In this document: positions 11,085 through 22,400 of the stretch, in pieces | Layout of the letters: each line of letters opens with the position of its first letter | Numbering within the stretch: the stretch's first letter is position 1 | From: Prostheceraeus crozeri | Lineage: Eukaryota > Platyhelminthes > Polycladida > Euryleptidae | NCBI GenBank assembly: GCA_907163375.1 | Contig: CAJQUW010005236.1 | Span: 186,001-250,000 of the forward strand | Direction of reading: 5' to 3' | DNA length: 64,000 nucleotides | The notes under the pieces: model-generated | What the model was told of the DNA's origin: nothing | The model's database searches: none | Seen by the model: the letters and a program-made list of their open reading frames with translations, nothing else | Program-made: the position numbers and the translations under genes

Positions 11085-11541
11085 CCCACTACAAAAAGAT
11101 ACGTCAGTCCGACGTCGAAAACGAACTCGTTCCGAGGAACAGAATGTCCGCATGGCCGATGGTCGATACGACGTCGGAAACCGAAGCCTCATTATAAAAA
11201 AGACACGCCAGGCCTCCTACCTGCTATTTTACAAGTAGGATGTCTATTGAATTACATGATAACGTCAATTCATCAGGAATTAAGTGTTATATATTTTCCT
11301 TTCCCTTTCTGAAGCTTGTTTGAGTAATCAATGTCATCACAATGATATCCGCACGTCTTCATGTCTTCAATGTCTTGCTACAATTAACTCAATCAAAAAA
11401 GCCATTTTTATCATATTTTCTGTATAAATTCAAAGAAATGAGGTCAGAATTAGCATGTTAAGGGTGAAAAAAATTTCCCGACCTTTTTCCGACTACCATA
11501 CCTCGTTCCGACGTCTTTCCGACGAATCTTTTTGTAGTGGG
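11085..11541. mobile_element. MITE, copy 2 (457 bp), inverted to copy 1
   Basis: Begins CCCACTACAAAAAGATACGT and ends TTTTTGTAGTGGG, the reverse complement of copy 1 over its length with few differences. No TA duplication is seen here (left flank TAAA, right flank AAGG), so one boundary may have changed after insertion. Confidence 0.86.
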
Positions 11542-11779
11542 AAGGGAAAAGTTTATCATTAAATTTTACATGCTAAGATGCATTGTTGGTATGTCAATTT
11601 TACTACATGTCATTCGGTCAATAGAGTCAGAATTTTCTGACAATTCTCAGTACAACAGGTATAATCATCATAAATCCTATACTCCAAACTAGTATGAGTC
11701 GAAATTTCATGACGAACGGATGAATATTTGAGGAGTAATAAAAGTTTAAAATCCGGCGGTTTACGTGCGCCACCCTGTA

Positions 11780-12445
11780 GACTTACTTTCATCAATGCAG
11801 ATGAACTCTTGGCGGAACCGAACCAAGAGTCTGCAATCACAGTTCTCCCTGATCCATGATAGTCCTTTGTCAGTCTCAACACTGCGGCTGTGGTGGCTCC
11901 GTATTCTAAAACGTAGTCTTTTCTCGCATTATCTCTTTTCATTCGTTTAATTCTATCTTAAGAACGATGTTTGACCGCGCGTCCGACATATCCTTGATTT
12001 CATTGTCGATCGGTCGCGGTTTGCGAATAATTTTGACTTTTCCAGTCAGTCCTTTATGGTAAGATTTAACCATGCTTTCGTCCAGACAAAGCCGGTCCCC
12101 AGGACTAAGAGCGCATTGGAAGTTTTCGTTGACGCTGCTGATGAAGTCAATGATTTGTTCATCGGGATCTTCTGCTTTCGAAAACTTCAGATACTGCAGC
12201 ACTTGTTCAAATCGATTGTGCGAAATGAAAGTGCCAAATTTCATCGAAGGAAATATTCCTCTATTTTCGTTCCACCAATTGACCAATACATTCTTCTTTC
12301 TGGGAGTTTCACTATTGTCATCGAGTACATCATCGCAAGCACTTTCAAGATCTCTTCCGTAGTAATTAGCGAGAAGTTCTTGAAATTCTTTCGACCATGG
12401 GCATTTGTTGCTGGTGCGCACATGCTGTGATCGGAGAACATTCAA
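11780..12445 (-). pseudogene. piggyBac-2 transposase, N-terminal part
   Basis: Minus-strand text from MNVLRSQHV (12445) through WWNENRGIFPSMKFG, LCLDESMVKSYHKG (first catalytic Asp), a frame change near 11940, then TKDYHGSGRTVIADSWFGS (second Asp) up to ALMKVS, where the mariner element begins at a TA. The same protein continues at 9538 on the other side of the insertion. DDE_Tnp_1_7 family; cut-and-paste transposase, broken. Confidence 0.87.
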
Positions 12446-12516
12446 TCTAAGTTGACGTTAAGTTCATCAGAAGAGAGGACAATGCAAGGTTATGGAATAC
12501 ATGTAGGTAATTGGGA

Positions 12517-13622
12517 AAAGTGTGCAGAATTAAGCACCCTTTTTTATAGTTCACTTCCAAAGAAATGAATGCATTGTAATAACTTAATTTCATAATTCAT
12601 ATTTCTTTAAAATTGTGAAATACTTCTATTATACATTTATAAATAAAAAAACTGAAACATAACCTTTTTTATCATCTGAGGGCATTTGGTTATTGAATGG
12701 CAATCTGATGATTACTCAATCAACGTTTAGGCTACTCATATGAAAGTCATGATGATATCCTAATATAATCATATTTTAACATGAATGAATAATTATGGTT
12801 GATTATCATCCCATATTAATGCAGTTTTAACTCATATTCAGGTATTTATACACATACAATTTCAAAAGGAACTTGAAATAGGAAAGTGCTTAATATTAAG
12901 CACTTAATCTATGACAGCAATTTTAGGAAAAACTATTAAGTGTGCATACTTGACTGCTACACATATCATTCGTAAGATATAGGCACAGGAATTGCCACAA
13001 TATCAATGGCTTGGCGGGTTTGCTTCAGTGTAAATTTCTTGCTTTCGTCGTTTTCAGGCGTGTGAAAAATACCTACATTTTCTGTTAATTATCAAATAAA
13101 AATATTGATAGGTTTCTCAAGCCGTTGCCTGTTATCTTTTATAACAATTCATATTGTTCCTCTTTTGCAGAAAGTGGTCCAGAGTTATTAGCGGTTGTAG
13201 TTTTGAAGAAATATGCTTTCAAAGTAAAGTACTTTAATTTAGAAAAGTGCTTAAAATTAAGCACTTTTGTACCGATCTTTAAAGGCAGATTTCCATCTTC
13301 CAACTGCTTGTGAGCGCCAGTCGCTTTGGGATATCACCAAACATTACCCAAATAAAAAATCCTAAAAGTTAATCCACCTTGACGGCTTTAGTTGCAGAAC
13401 TAGATAAAAAATACGAAATTTTGGCTCCTTGAAAAATTGACTTTTAAAATCAACGTGTAGAAAATTCATGATATCAGTTTCATAAAAACGGTTGCATTAC
13501 ACAAATCGGTTATTTTGATCATTGTCAACAAAATATCATTATTAACAGGGTGTCTCTAACTAAATAAAGTGGTACAGCTTCTTTTCAAAATGGTTAGAAA
13601 AGTGCTTAAAATTAAGCATTTT
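12517..13622. repeat. Palindromic repeats, right arm of piggyBac-2
   Basis: Four units: 12517-12546 (decayed), 12883-12906 (AGTGCTTAAT/ATTAAGCACT, perfect over 20 bp), 13243-13268 (perfect arms, AA centre) and 13598-13622 (next to the terminal repeat). Starts are 366, 360 and 355 bp apart, a striking regularity. Confidence 0.85.
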
Positions 13623-13642
13623 CGTGGTCAAATTATCATTAA

Positions 13643-16200
13643 CTGTCTAAACTAAGGCCTATTTCTGACAAATTGCATTTTGATGCTTCGTTTGAACCAT
13701 ATATTCTCTTTCCATCAAATTCTTTATAACTTTTTGGTTTTGAGCTGGAGGCCGAAGAACTCAAATGACCCATATTAGTCCCGCCTTCCCTATCCAAAAC
13801 GCATTCGGCGAATGAATGTGATTTTCAGTAAAATTTGTCTCCGATCAACTCAGCAATATTTTAGCTTCGCTAGTTCTGCCCAAACGGCATGGATTAGCTC
13901 CCTATTCGACATAATTTTTCTATTCACACAACTCGTGCGGACATAGGCGGAAACCCTGATCATATTAACGTCTACTATTCAATCAATGTTTGTTTTCACA
14001 TGTGTATAATATTACCTTAACTTCGGATCTTCTGATGCTGTTATTCTAAGCACCCACCAATTCATGGCACTGACTTTTGATCTTTTAATAAGGTTGAGCA
14101 ACTTCAAATGAAGATCAACGTGTTCTCTAAAATCACAATGAATAAAGTAGGTGGAGACAAAGCTCACTGGAATAGCTTGTAAAACGTCAAGGTAGGGTAT
14201 ATTTGGCGTTTATTTGCAATTCAGTGGAACACAACACCTTCAAGACTGGGAAATAATAATAAAATCTCCAAGCCATCGACGCTTAGTTCTGGTAAAAATA
14301 ATGGGGAGTCAAACAAAATCAGCGCAGTAGGGCTCTCCATCAGTAAGTCGCGCTAAAAGTCTGTTGGTTATTAGCATAGAAACATGATTACTGAATGATG
14401 GGAATCACCTCGAAAATATCGTCAACCTTGACTTTTTTGCAGGTGGAGATGGAGATATAGAATAGTTATTGTTCATATTCAATTTACAATTTAACATGTG
14501 AATCATAGGTCGATGGTAACTTTAGCATAAACCACAAGTTCTACAATGGTACTGCGTGAATTTACACAAAAAAGACAACACGGAAACCAGGAATAAAAAA
14601 ACAAGAGACTGGAAAGAAGGACATTGAAAAAGTTGGGAAATGGCATTGGTATCACTCCTTTAGTCCCAAATATGTCCATTCAGGAAAGTTCAAAGGGATG
14701 ATGAAAGCTGCATCAGATCTAGTACTGGCCGGAGAATTTTTTCACGCTGAAAACAGAAAAAAAGTTCATTAGAAACCGGTTTCAACATGTTTAGTAAAAA
14801 ACGATCGAAATATGATAAATTATTTTCCTGCATTCAAAAGTTTGATGAATTTCACTAACAGTCAATCAGTGAATTCAAGTCACTTAAGACGTCAAGATAT
14901 CTTGCATTCATTCATCACCCAACCCATGCCATCCCAGTCATATTTTCATCATTTACACACTACGGTACTTGTAAAACAGTATGTCAAGAAGTTTTTACTT
15001 CCGTTTGATACATCGAAATATGTCTAAAGTGAAAGCTGCATTGCTTAAGATGAGGATTTCTGATGAAATTTCAAGAAAAAGCTACAACGTTTCGAGTACA
15101 TGTAAAACAATGCAGCAAATAGCTTTTTTAGCTTCCATGAACAAGTCAAATAGGAAATATTTCCTTATGAAAAATTCTTACATCCATCATATTTATATAA
15201 TGAAGCTATGTGAACTAGTGTCTTGTCATATCTGAATTCAGGTTTTTCTGAATGGATTTAAGCCATAATTTTCTTATATGGGCTACATGATAAATGATCA
15301 CAGACGTTTATAAAAATCGGTCCATCCGTGTTCTTACAAACTTGAGAACTAGCATTGACCACTGCACCAATTTTTTTCGCATGCTTTGAGTTCAGCGAGA
15401 TATTCAAAATATGCATCAGAATACACTCGTAGGCAGCACCTCCAACCGGCTTCGCGACAGGATTCTATTGTGTATTTCCGTCTTCAGTGTCATCGAATAC
15501 CTGGTCGAATATCCGGTGAATACCGGTGTAATCGAATACCCGATTATTATAGAGATGTCAATTAATTCGATACGACTATGTCAAGCAAAGTTCTCAGCAT
15601 TTTAAATCACATCGATTAAAAAATTATGAGTGACACATCGGCCAGATTGAGCATTATCAGATCAGCAGAATTATCGTTGCAAGCTGCGACTGTTACTCGA
15701 TAATGCAATTGCATTTTACATAAATAATCGTAGCATCATGAAAAATGTAGTTAATTTCCAAAGCTAAAGAAAATGTGTCTATGTAAAGAATCCACAACAC
15801 ATTCGACACATGAGAAGAGAATTTCACAATCATAAAAATCAATCAATTTGAATCAATCATCTTCGCTTAGGACTTTTAGTTACTTCCGTCTCATCAAGGC
15901 CTCAATTATGCAAGTGGTGAAACCGAAATAAGAAATTTTCAACTAAGTTTCCCACATTTGGTAAGCGGGGAATCAATGGGTTTCAATAGAAATTCACAAG
16001 CACGAGTGCATCATGTGTGTATAATCAAGTAGAAAAAACTTTTGATATGAGCTGAACAAGCATGTAGTTGGTCAAATTCATCGGTTCGAAACTTTTCACG
16101 GTGCGTAAAAGCACAAGTTTGTAAATAAAGACCAAAATATAACAAAACATTATTCTCAATCATTTTTAATCACCCAGCAGTTTGCTTGCACTAATATTTT
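13643..16200. other. No gene seen; downstream of hnRNP K
   Basis: About 2.5 kb of AT-rich DNA between piggyBac-2 and the hnRNP K stop. Part of it may be hnRNP K 3' UTR. A minus-strand AATAAA lies in the CGTTTATTTGC context near 14210, but it is 2.2 kb from the stop, so I do not assign it. No coding stretch I trust. Confidence 0.45.
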
Positions 16201-16288
16201 AAAGGAAATAAATTCTGCATGCTTGCTGGTATGAAAGTCTTATCGTAAAGGAAATAAATTCTGCATGCTTGCTGGTATGGAAGTCTTA
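16201..16288. repeat. 46-bp tandem duplication
   Basis: AAAGGAAATAAATTCTGCAT... at 16201-16246 is repeated at 16247-16288 with one difference (ATGAAAG to ATGGAAG). It lies 140-220 bp past the hnRNP K stop, probably in its 3' UTR. Confidence 0.9.
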
Positions 16289-16422
16289 ATTTTAGCCATT
16301 CATTTTCATCGTGACTTCTCGACCATGCACCCACGTTTTTCCTTTAAAAACATCGATCACTTTCTCCAACAACCCATCCCTCCCTACCTCTCTCTTCAAT
16401 TTCTTCATCATTCATCTGTCCA

Positions 16423-16450
16423 TCAACGTTGCGCCTGTGACTGTTTAACA
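16423..16450 (-). CDS. HNRNPK: hnRNP K coding exon 11 (last codons and stop)
   Basis: Acceptor GCTATCTTTTCAG preceded by a T-rich tract. The first base completes TGT (Cys), then VKQSQAQR and TGA. The VKQ matches the vertebrate tail (SVKQYSG...). It is short, so it rests on phase, acceptor and VKQ together. Confidence 0.75.
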
Positions 16451-19400
16451 CTGAAAAGATAGCGCAAATCAAAAGAGGATTTAAATGAAAATTGAAAAAC
16501 ATGACACATTAAAGAAATGAAAATATCTAATGATTTAAAAGGCTTAGCTCTTTAAGCGCCCTAGATTTACATATTTTTTCTGACCACCACTCACACAACA
16601 TTTTCAACTTTATTCAGCAACAAATATAGGCCCTAATAGTGCATATTTATCAATGTCATATTAAACTAATCAAGTAATTTATAAAGCTAAGTTATCCATG
16701 TGGATAAGCTACAGTATTTAGATGAAATAAGAAATTGCAATGCAGCTTATAAAAGCAGACCCTTGATTCCGTCATGTTGCTTCCTACAAGATCCGGTATT
16801 AACAACCTTCAAGCATTCAATTAAATTTCAGCCTTGATAGATTCGCAACCGTTTTCGTGGACAGTGCATTTTTCGATAAAAATTCAAAGCTGCCTTATTG
16901 GTAGGACAAGGTCTAGCAAAAAATTTATGAGCCGTTGGTCGGCCAAGTTTCAAAATGAATCGACAAATTAAAAGACCATGGCATAGCTTGACAAGAGTTA
17001 ACACTTGAAAGAAATCGACTCAACTTCTTTCTATAGGAGCAACCGGCACTTAAGAAACATTCAATGAATTGTGAAACGTTTCTGGCTGCTTCTTACATGC
17101 GAAAGCACAAGGAAGCGACGCAGAAAACTTGGTGGTCTCTGCATGTCCGAAGGACCTTTAACCTCCCAAAGACTGCCTTTTTCACCTCAAAAATAATGAG
17201 AATGGAATGGAGCGCAATAAGACACAAAATGGGTCTTCTCAATGAGAACAGGGACAAAAATACTCGATGATGGATGACAAAATGACCAAAAGCGAATTAC
17301 CTAACGACTGACAACAAGGGAACCTTACGAGATAATAAACCCCTGAAATTTTGGAATAAATTTGGTTCCGAACACATCTTCTCCTAACTACTTACTCGAA
17401 AGGGGACCGCGGAAATCGCGTTAGACACTGAACATTTACATGCCTAATGAAATGTGCTGTATGCTGACAACACAACGTGACTATTTTCTACAAGCTTTTA
17501 CTCATTTGCACAAGTTGACACAATGCGTGACGCGCTGATGTGCGGCATGGTAGAAATACATGAGAATCGAATGAGCTATGACATAATTTAAACGGTCCGT
17601 CAATGTGAATTTCAATATAATAGGATTTAAAAAAGAATGTCTCGTTTATCACTCACCACATCTGCATAAGGAATTGTGCCTTGTGGATCTGTTCTGTAGT
17701 GCCGCGGATTGTGATAATTCGGTCACCACTGGAGGTCTCTTGACGGTCAATCTTTATCTCTGCTCCTGATTGCTGTCGGATTTGATTGATTCTCGATCCG
17801 CCACGACCCATGATGGACCCCGTCAACTGTAAAGTCGACAACACTGGATACGAGCAATTCTGAGCATAAGGACACTGCTCAGTCGCACTTCCCAGAAATG
17901 AATTGCGGGAGTGTATGTAGGTCAGTAACTTATCTACAAATTACTGCACTTATTTATGAACACTGGAGTATGTTAGAGAGTTGCAACTGTTGTTATTTAC
18001 TACACGCGATTTAAGATCGCAACTGTAATCGTGACACACCACATTGGTGTTACGATCGATCCAATGAACATATATCAACTGCATTTATACAGCAGGAGAA
18101 TGTAGATGATGTTTCATTTTGTGAGTAGTGGTCTCGGTATATATAAATATATAATATGACTCTGATACGCACTATAAGTACATATAGATTTTGCGGAAAA
18201 AGAAGACAGGGTCAATAAAAACATGCACTGGAAAATTTATTTCAATCCGAATATAAAAACAGTCTTAAATCAAGCAAATATATACAATATATAAAAAAAT
18301 ATATTAATATATACATGTAATGTATTATTTGTATCTTTCTTTGCTGTTATAGACTCTGATCTGTGGAATTGACAAGGCTGTCGTAAATAAAAGAGAAACC
18401 GGTCTTCAACGTTACCAGCCTGTTCTAAGTTTCTTCATTTCAGATTGCCGCCATGATGGTCGGCCAAGTTCCGAAATGAATCGACAAATTAAAAGATCAT
18501 GGCATAGCTTGACAAAGGGTGAACACTTGAAAGAAGTTGAGTAGACTTCTTTCTATAGGAGTAACCGGTACTTAAGAAACCTTCCGCGAAGTGTGAAACG
18601 TTTTTGGCTGCTTCTCACATGCGAAAGCACAAGTGGGGGACCCAGAAATGTGGTCTCCGTGGCACAATGGTTAAGTGCTTGGCCTAGCGATTTTTCGAGT
18701 CAGAGGTCGATCCCCTAAAGCGTCATTGGAAGTCGTCAGGAAGGGCATTCGGACTAGAAGATCACAACGCTCCATATTAAGGTCTGACTGTGTCAGCACC
18801 GTCCAAGCGCACAGTATGAGGGATTAGTGACGTTAAACCATCATCATTTCACATTCATGGTATTTCTGCATGTAGATATAACATGTGTCCCAAAAAAAGT
18901 GCCGGAAGATACGCACTTGGTCATTTTCCATTTGATTTAGCTGACTTCTTGTATACAAATGCAAACATAATATTCAGTTTTTGTCTGCGAAGTTTGAAGT
19001 ATGATTATTGAGCACTTTTGAAGCTTTCACGTCACTACTCCCCATACTTGGAGCTTGGACGATGCGACATAGTCAGACTTATGGAGCGTTGTAGTACTTT
19101 TAGTCCGGATGCCCTTCCTCCCGACTTCCAATGACACCTTCTCGACCAAAAGATCGCTAGCCCAAGTACTTAACCACTGTGCCACGGAGACCACTGATAG
19201 ATGAAAATGAGTGTTCAAAAAAGTTCAAATCCTGTATATTTCCAAAGGTGAAACTCACGACATCGGACATACTGACATGCAGTTTCCATTCATCAATGGT
19301 AATAATAGTAAATTATTCAGCATGATTCAAAAAACATTATCTAATTTAAGGAATTTTAACCGTGCCTTTGAGAAGGGTACGTAGTAGGCGAATCTGTTTA

Positions 19401-22400
19401 AAGTGTGTTATATTCTTCTTCACCTGAGTGTTCGATCTAAAAAGATCATGCCACTACCCCTACCCGTTCAGCTCCATAATATCATCAATTCTCACCTTAT
19501 CAGGTAGCGAGACCTGTGTTGTCGTTTTCTCTGCAGGAACCATATTGTTGGGAGATAATGGAGGCGGGCCACCACCCATTCCTTGTCCTGCCTGTCCTCC
19601 AGAGCCAAAATTGTTCATACCACCACCTGAGTTGAAGTCGCCCATCGGACTATTGTAGTTGAAATCACTGCAAATTGAGACACATCAATGATACAAGTAC
19701 AGCAATCCTAACATTCGGTAGTTACCCGCGGATGTTGCCTCCCACTGATTGACCGTGATTCACAGGCCCCATCGCACTCGACCCAGACATACCACCGTTG
19801 GCGCCACTATTTCCTCTTCCAATTAGGCCTTGAAAAAAGATTAACATGATATCAAAAGCAGAATGCATCCAAATTTATTGCTCACTATTACCTAACCCAC
19901 CATCAGCTCGATTGGAATGGAACCCTCCGTATTCCGGAGCTGTGTACTCATCGTAATTACGAGCGTCGTAATTGTTTCGCTGTCCTTTGGGTGGTGCGGA
20001 TTCCATCATCTCCGTCAACTTCTGAACACATCTTAGAACGTACTCCACAGGGCCAACCATTTGTACGACACGATCGGTGGATGCCGGACAAATTGAAGGA
20101 AAGACCTATTGATGAGGAGACATGAGTCACCATCACGCATATACGCTATGTTTTCATTATCAGGAAATGAATTCATCAGGAAATCAGCTCATTCATGTCA
20201 AACCGAAAGCATGAAGTCATAATGACAGCAAGCAAGGGGTGGGGGATTTTGAAGTGATAGTGGTGGCACTTGTAGAATTGGAATGCTTAAGAGCATTAGT
20301 TCAATAGAAAGGTTGAAAAATTCTCTGACTAACACTTGATATTTTGTTGGACTGGAAAGAGTTAGTGTTTCGATGTAAAAATATTTTTTCTATTATCAAC
20401 AATATATTTCCTCATCAGGTATGAAAGAACTAAAATCACTGTATTATTAGGAACTGTGATAAATTGGAAATTTACACCAGACAATAACTTTATGAGAGAA
20501 GATGGCTATGCTGAATCAGTGGGGAGGAAGTCATGAAGCAGGTAATATTTGGTTTCATAGCGTCAATAGCAAAGAATGACATGACAGAAAGAAGATCTGA
20601 AAAAAAAGCAGGAAAATACTGTAGAAAAATTGAAAATAAGTGTGAAATTAAAGTATAGTCTTCGCTATTAGAATGTGTAATCCTGTACTACCTGCTTCAT
20701 AGCTTACACCTTAAACATCTCTCTTCATTTTACTTCACTCTAGCCAACTTACTACTTTCTACTATCTTTCTATTCTCTAGCCAACAACTACTACTCTAGC
20801 CTTCTTACTCTCTTCTTAGCCAACTTCCTTCATAAATTTCTAGTCTAGTGTGAACTTTAAATTTATCGCAGTCCAAAATAATTGGCTTCATCTCTTTTAT
20901 GCCTGACGATGTCCATCTGATGACGGAAGAAATGCCAATACTGTTGATATTCACAGCAAAATATTTTAACATCGAAAACACTGGCTTTTTCCACCCAAAC
21001 AACATGTCAATAGAACACAGAAAGCAACCAAATACAAAACGACAGCACACAGGAAGTTGATTAGTGGATAGAAACATAATTTTAGTGCATTACTTAAACC
21101 TTTATTGATACACTGATTCATCAAATGCTAGTTTATCAAATCAGTTGTTTAAATGTTCGCAAGATGATACATCGATTCAGGAAGTCTATTACAAAATTGA
21201 CAGAAGAGTTCGATAAAATAGCCAATTAAAGCAGACACTAATCTCATTTAGAGAATTGTTTTCAAACCTAGCATTAACTAAGCGATGAATTAATACGCCA
21301 ACAGTCCACGACCACTATGAGAATGGATTATTTTCTTGAACTGAACTTACTTTTAAAAGTTTGAGAGGTAATTTTTCTCTCAATTCTCGAATATTGAAAC
21401 CTCCTCTACCAATGATGCATCCAATATGCGATTGGTGGACCAATAGGCGAAGGTCGACACCACCGCCAGATCCACCACCGATATCATAGACATTGGATCC
21501 CATACCCATTGCTCCAGACATCCCTCCTGAATTTCGATGGCTATTGGCCTGGAATGACACAAATATTCGATCATTCATAACAATTCTTCCAGATTTGCAA
21601 AATTGACAACTCACTTCCTCTGTTTTGGGTAAAATTTCAGCCAACAGGGCAACCAAAGTGCCAAGTTCTCCTTCTAAACCCAAAACGCTTGAAAACGAAA
21701 ATGGAAAGTTATTATATCAACTGAATAGACATGATGAATACATAACCAATAAAACGAAAAAAATCTTGTACATAGAGAAAGGGAAGAACTCAGGGAAATT
21801 TGCGAATTAACAGAAGGCATAATCTTTAACGACAAACAAACGTGGGAAGTGAAGCAACTATATCGTGAGGGGAAACTCATCAAAGCCGTGAATATTCGAT
21901 CATCACAACTGCATTGAAAGCTGTCTCTATCCGACGGATAAAGCAAGTGATCAATTCAACTTTTACGTATTTAGCAACATTATTCACATTCTTCATACAC
22001 TAGCGAATATTTCAAGTGTTCTTAAAACTGTCGGACTTACATCACGTAGGGTGAAATACTTATCATTGTTGCAAAATGAGTTTGGTAAACCTTCTCTTAA
22101 AGAAAACAACTTTTCGCAGCAAAAGAATCGTTTTCTGTCAGAAAACTTTGTCAAGTCTCTACTAACATAGCACATCTATTGGAAGTTCGACTTAAATTTG
22201 AATTCAAGCATGATGATGTTAGTGTAAGAATGCCCGGTTAACGGAAAGCATCGGTTTATACCCACTTCCTGCGCCCGGATCACCTACGAACCCCCACCAG
22301 TCGATTCAGCGTGGTCGACTGTCCCTGGAGAGACTTAATCTCAAACCTTATTTTGAGTGTGATTTGGTTGGGATCCCTACTTCTGTAAAATGTTGGTGTC

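Larger units (their letters stand above)
9541..11777 (+). mobile_element. Tc1/mariner-like element A inside piggyBac-2
   Basis: A 2237-bp element flanked by TA (9539-9540, 11778-11779). Its ends are inverted repeats of about 170 bp beginning CAGGGTGGCGCACGTAAACC, with few differences between arms. It encodes a broken IS630/Tc1/mariner-type transposase on the plus strand. It contains a MITE (11085-11541) and a MITE fragment (10845-10919). Removing it rejoins the piggyBac-2 transposase text, which proves the insertion order. Confidence 0.92.
7148..13638 (-). mobile_element. piggyBac-2 transposon with nested insertions
   Basis: A 6491-bp element with TTAA on both sides (7144-7147 and 13639-13642). 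Terminal inverted repeats are TGATAAATTGACC (left) and TGATAATTTGACC (right, minus strand), one mismatch in 13. It encodes a PGBD-like transposase on the minus strand, split by a mariner-like element at 9541-11777. A MITE sits in the left arm (8117-8568). Both arms carry copies of a palindrome built on AGTGCTTAA/TTAAGCACT. Without the inserts it is about 3.8 kb. Long non-coding arms are unusual for the family. Confidence 0.9.

Noticed and set aside
16265-16462. 65-codon plus-strand frame
   Set aside because: Opposite strand to the last hnRNP K exon; no domain.
18655-18730. A live tRNA gene
   Set aside because: A- and B-box-like blocks are present, but I see no clean acceptor stem or anticodon arm, and a SINE body follows in three copies.
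19460-19500. hnRNP K exon 9 continuing to a stop ([12 protein letters not shown])
   Set aside because: Reading through the donor would lose the KH3 core; the GTGAGA donor and the exon 10 acceptor join in phase to give the expected KH3.
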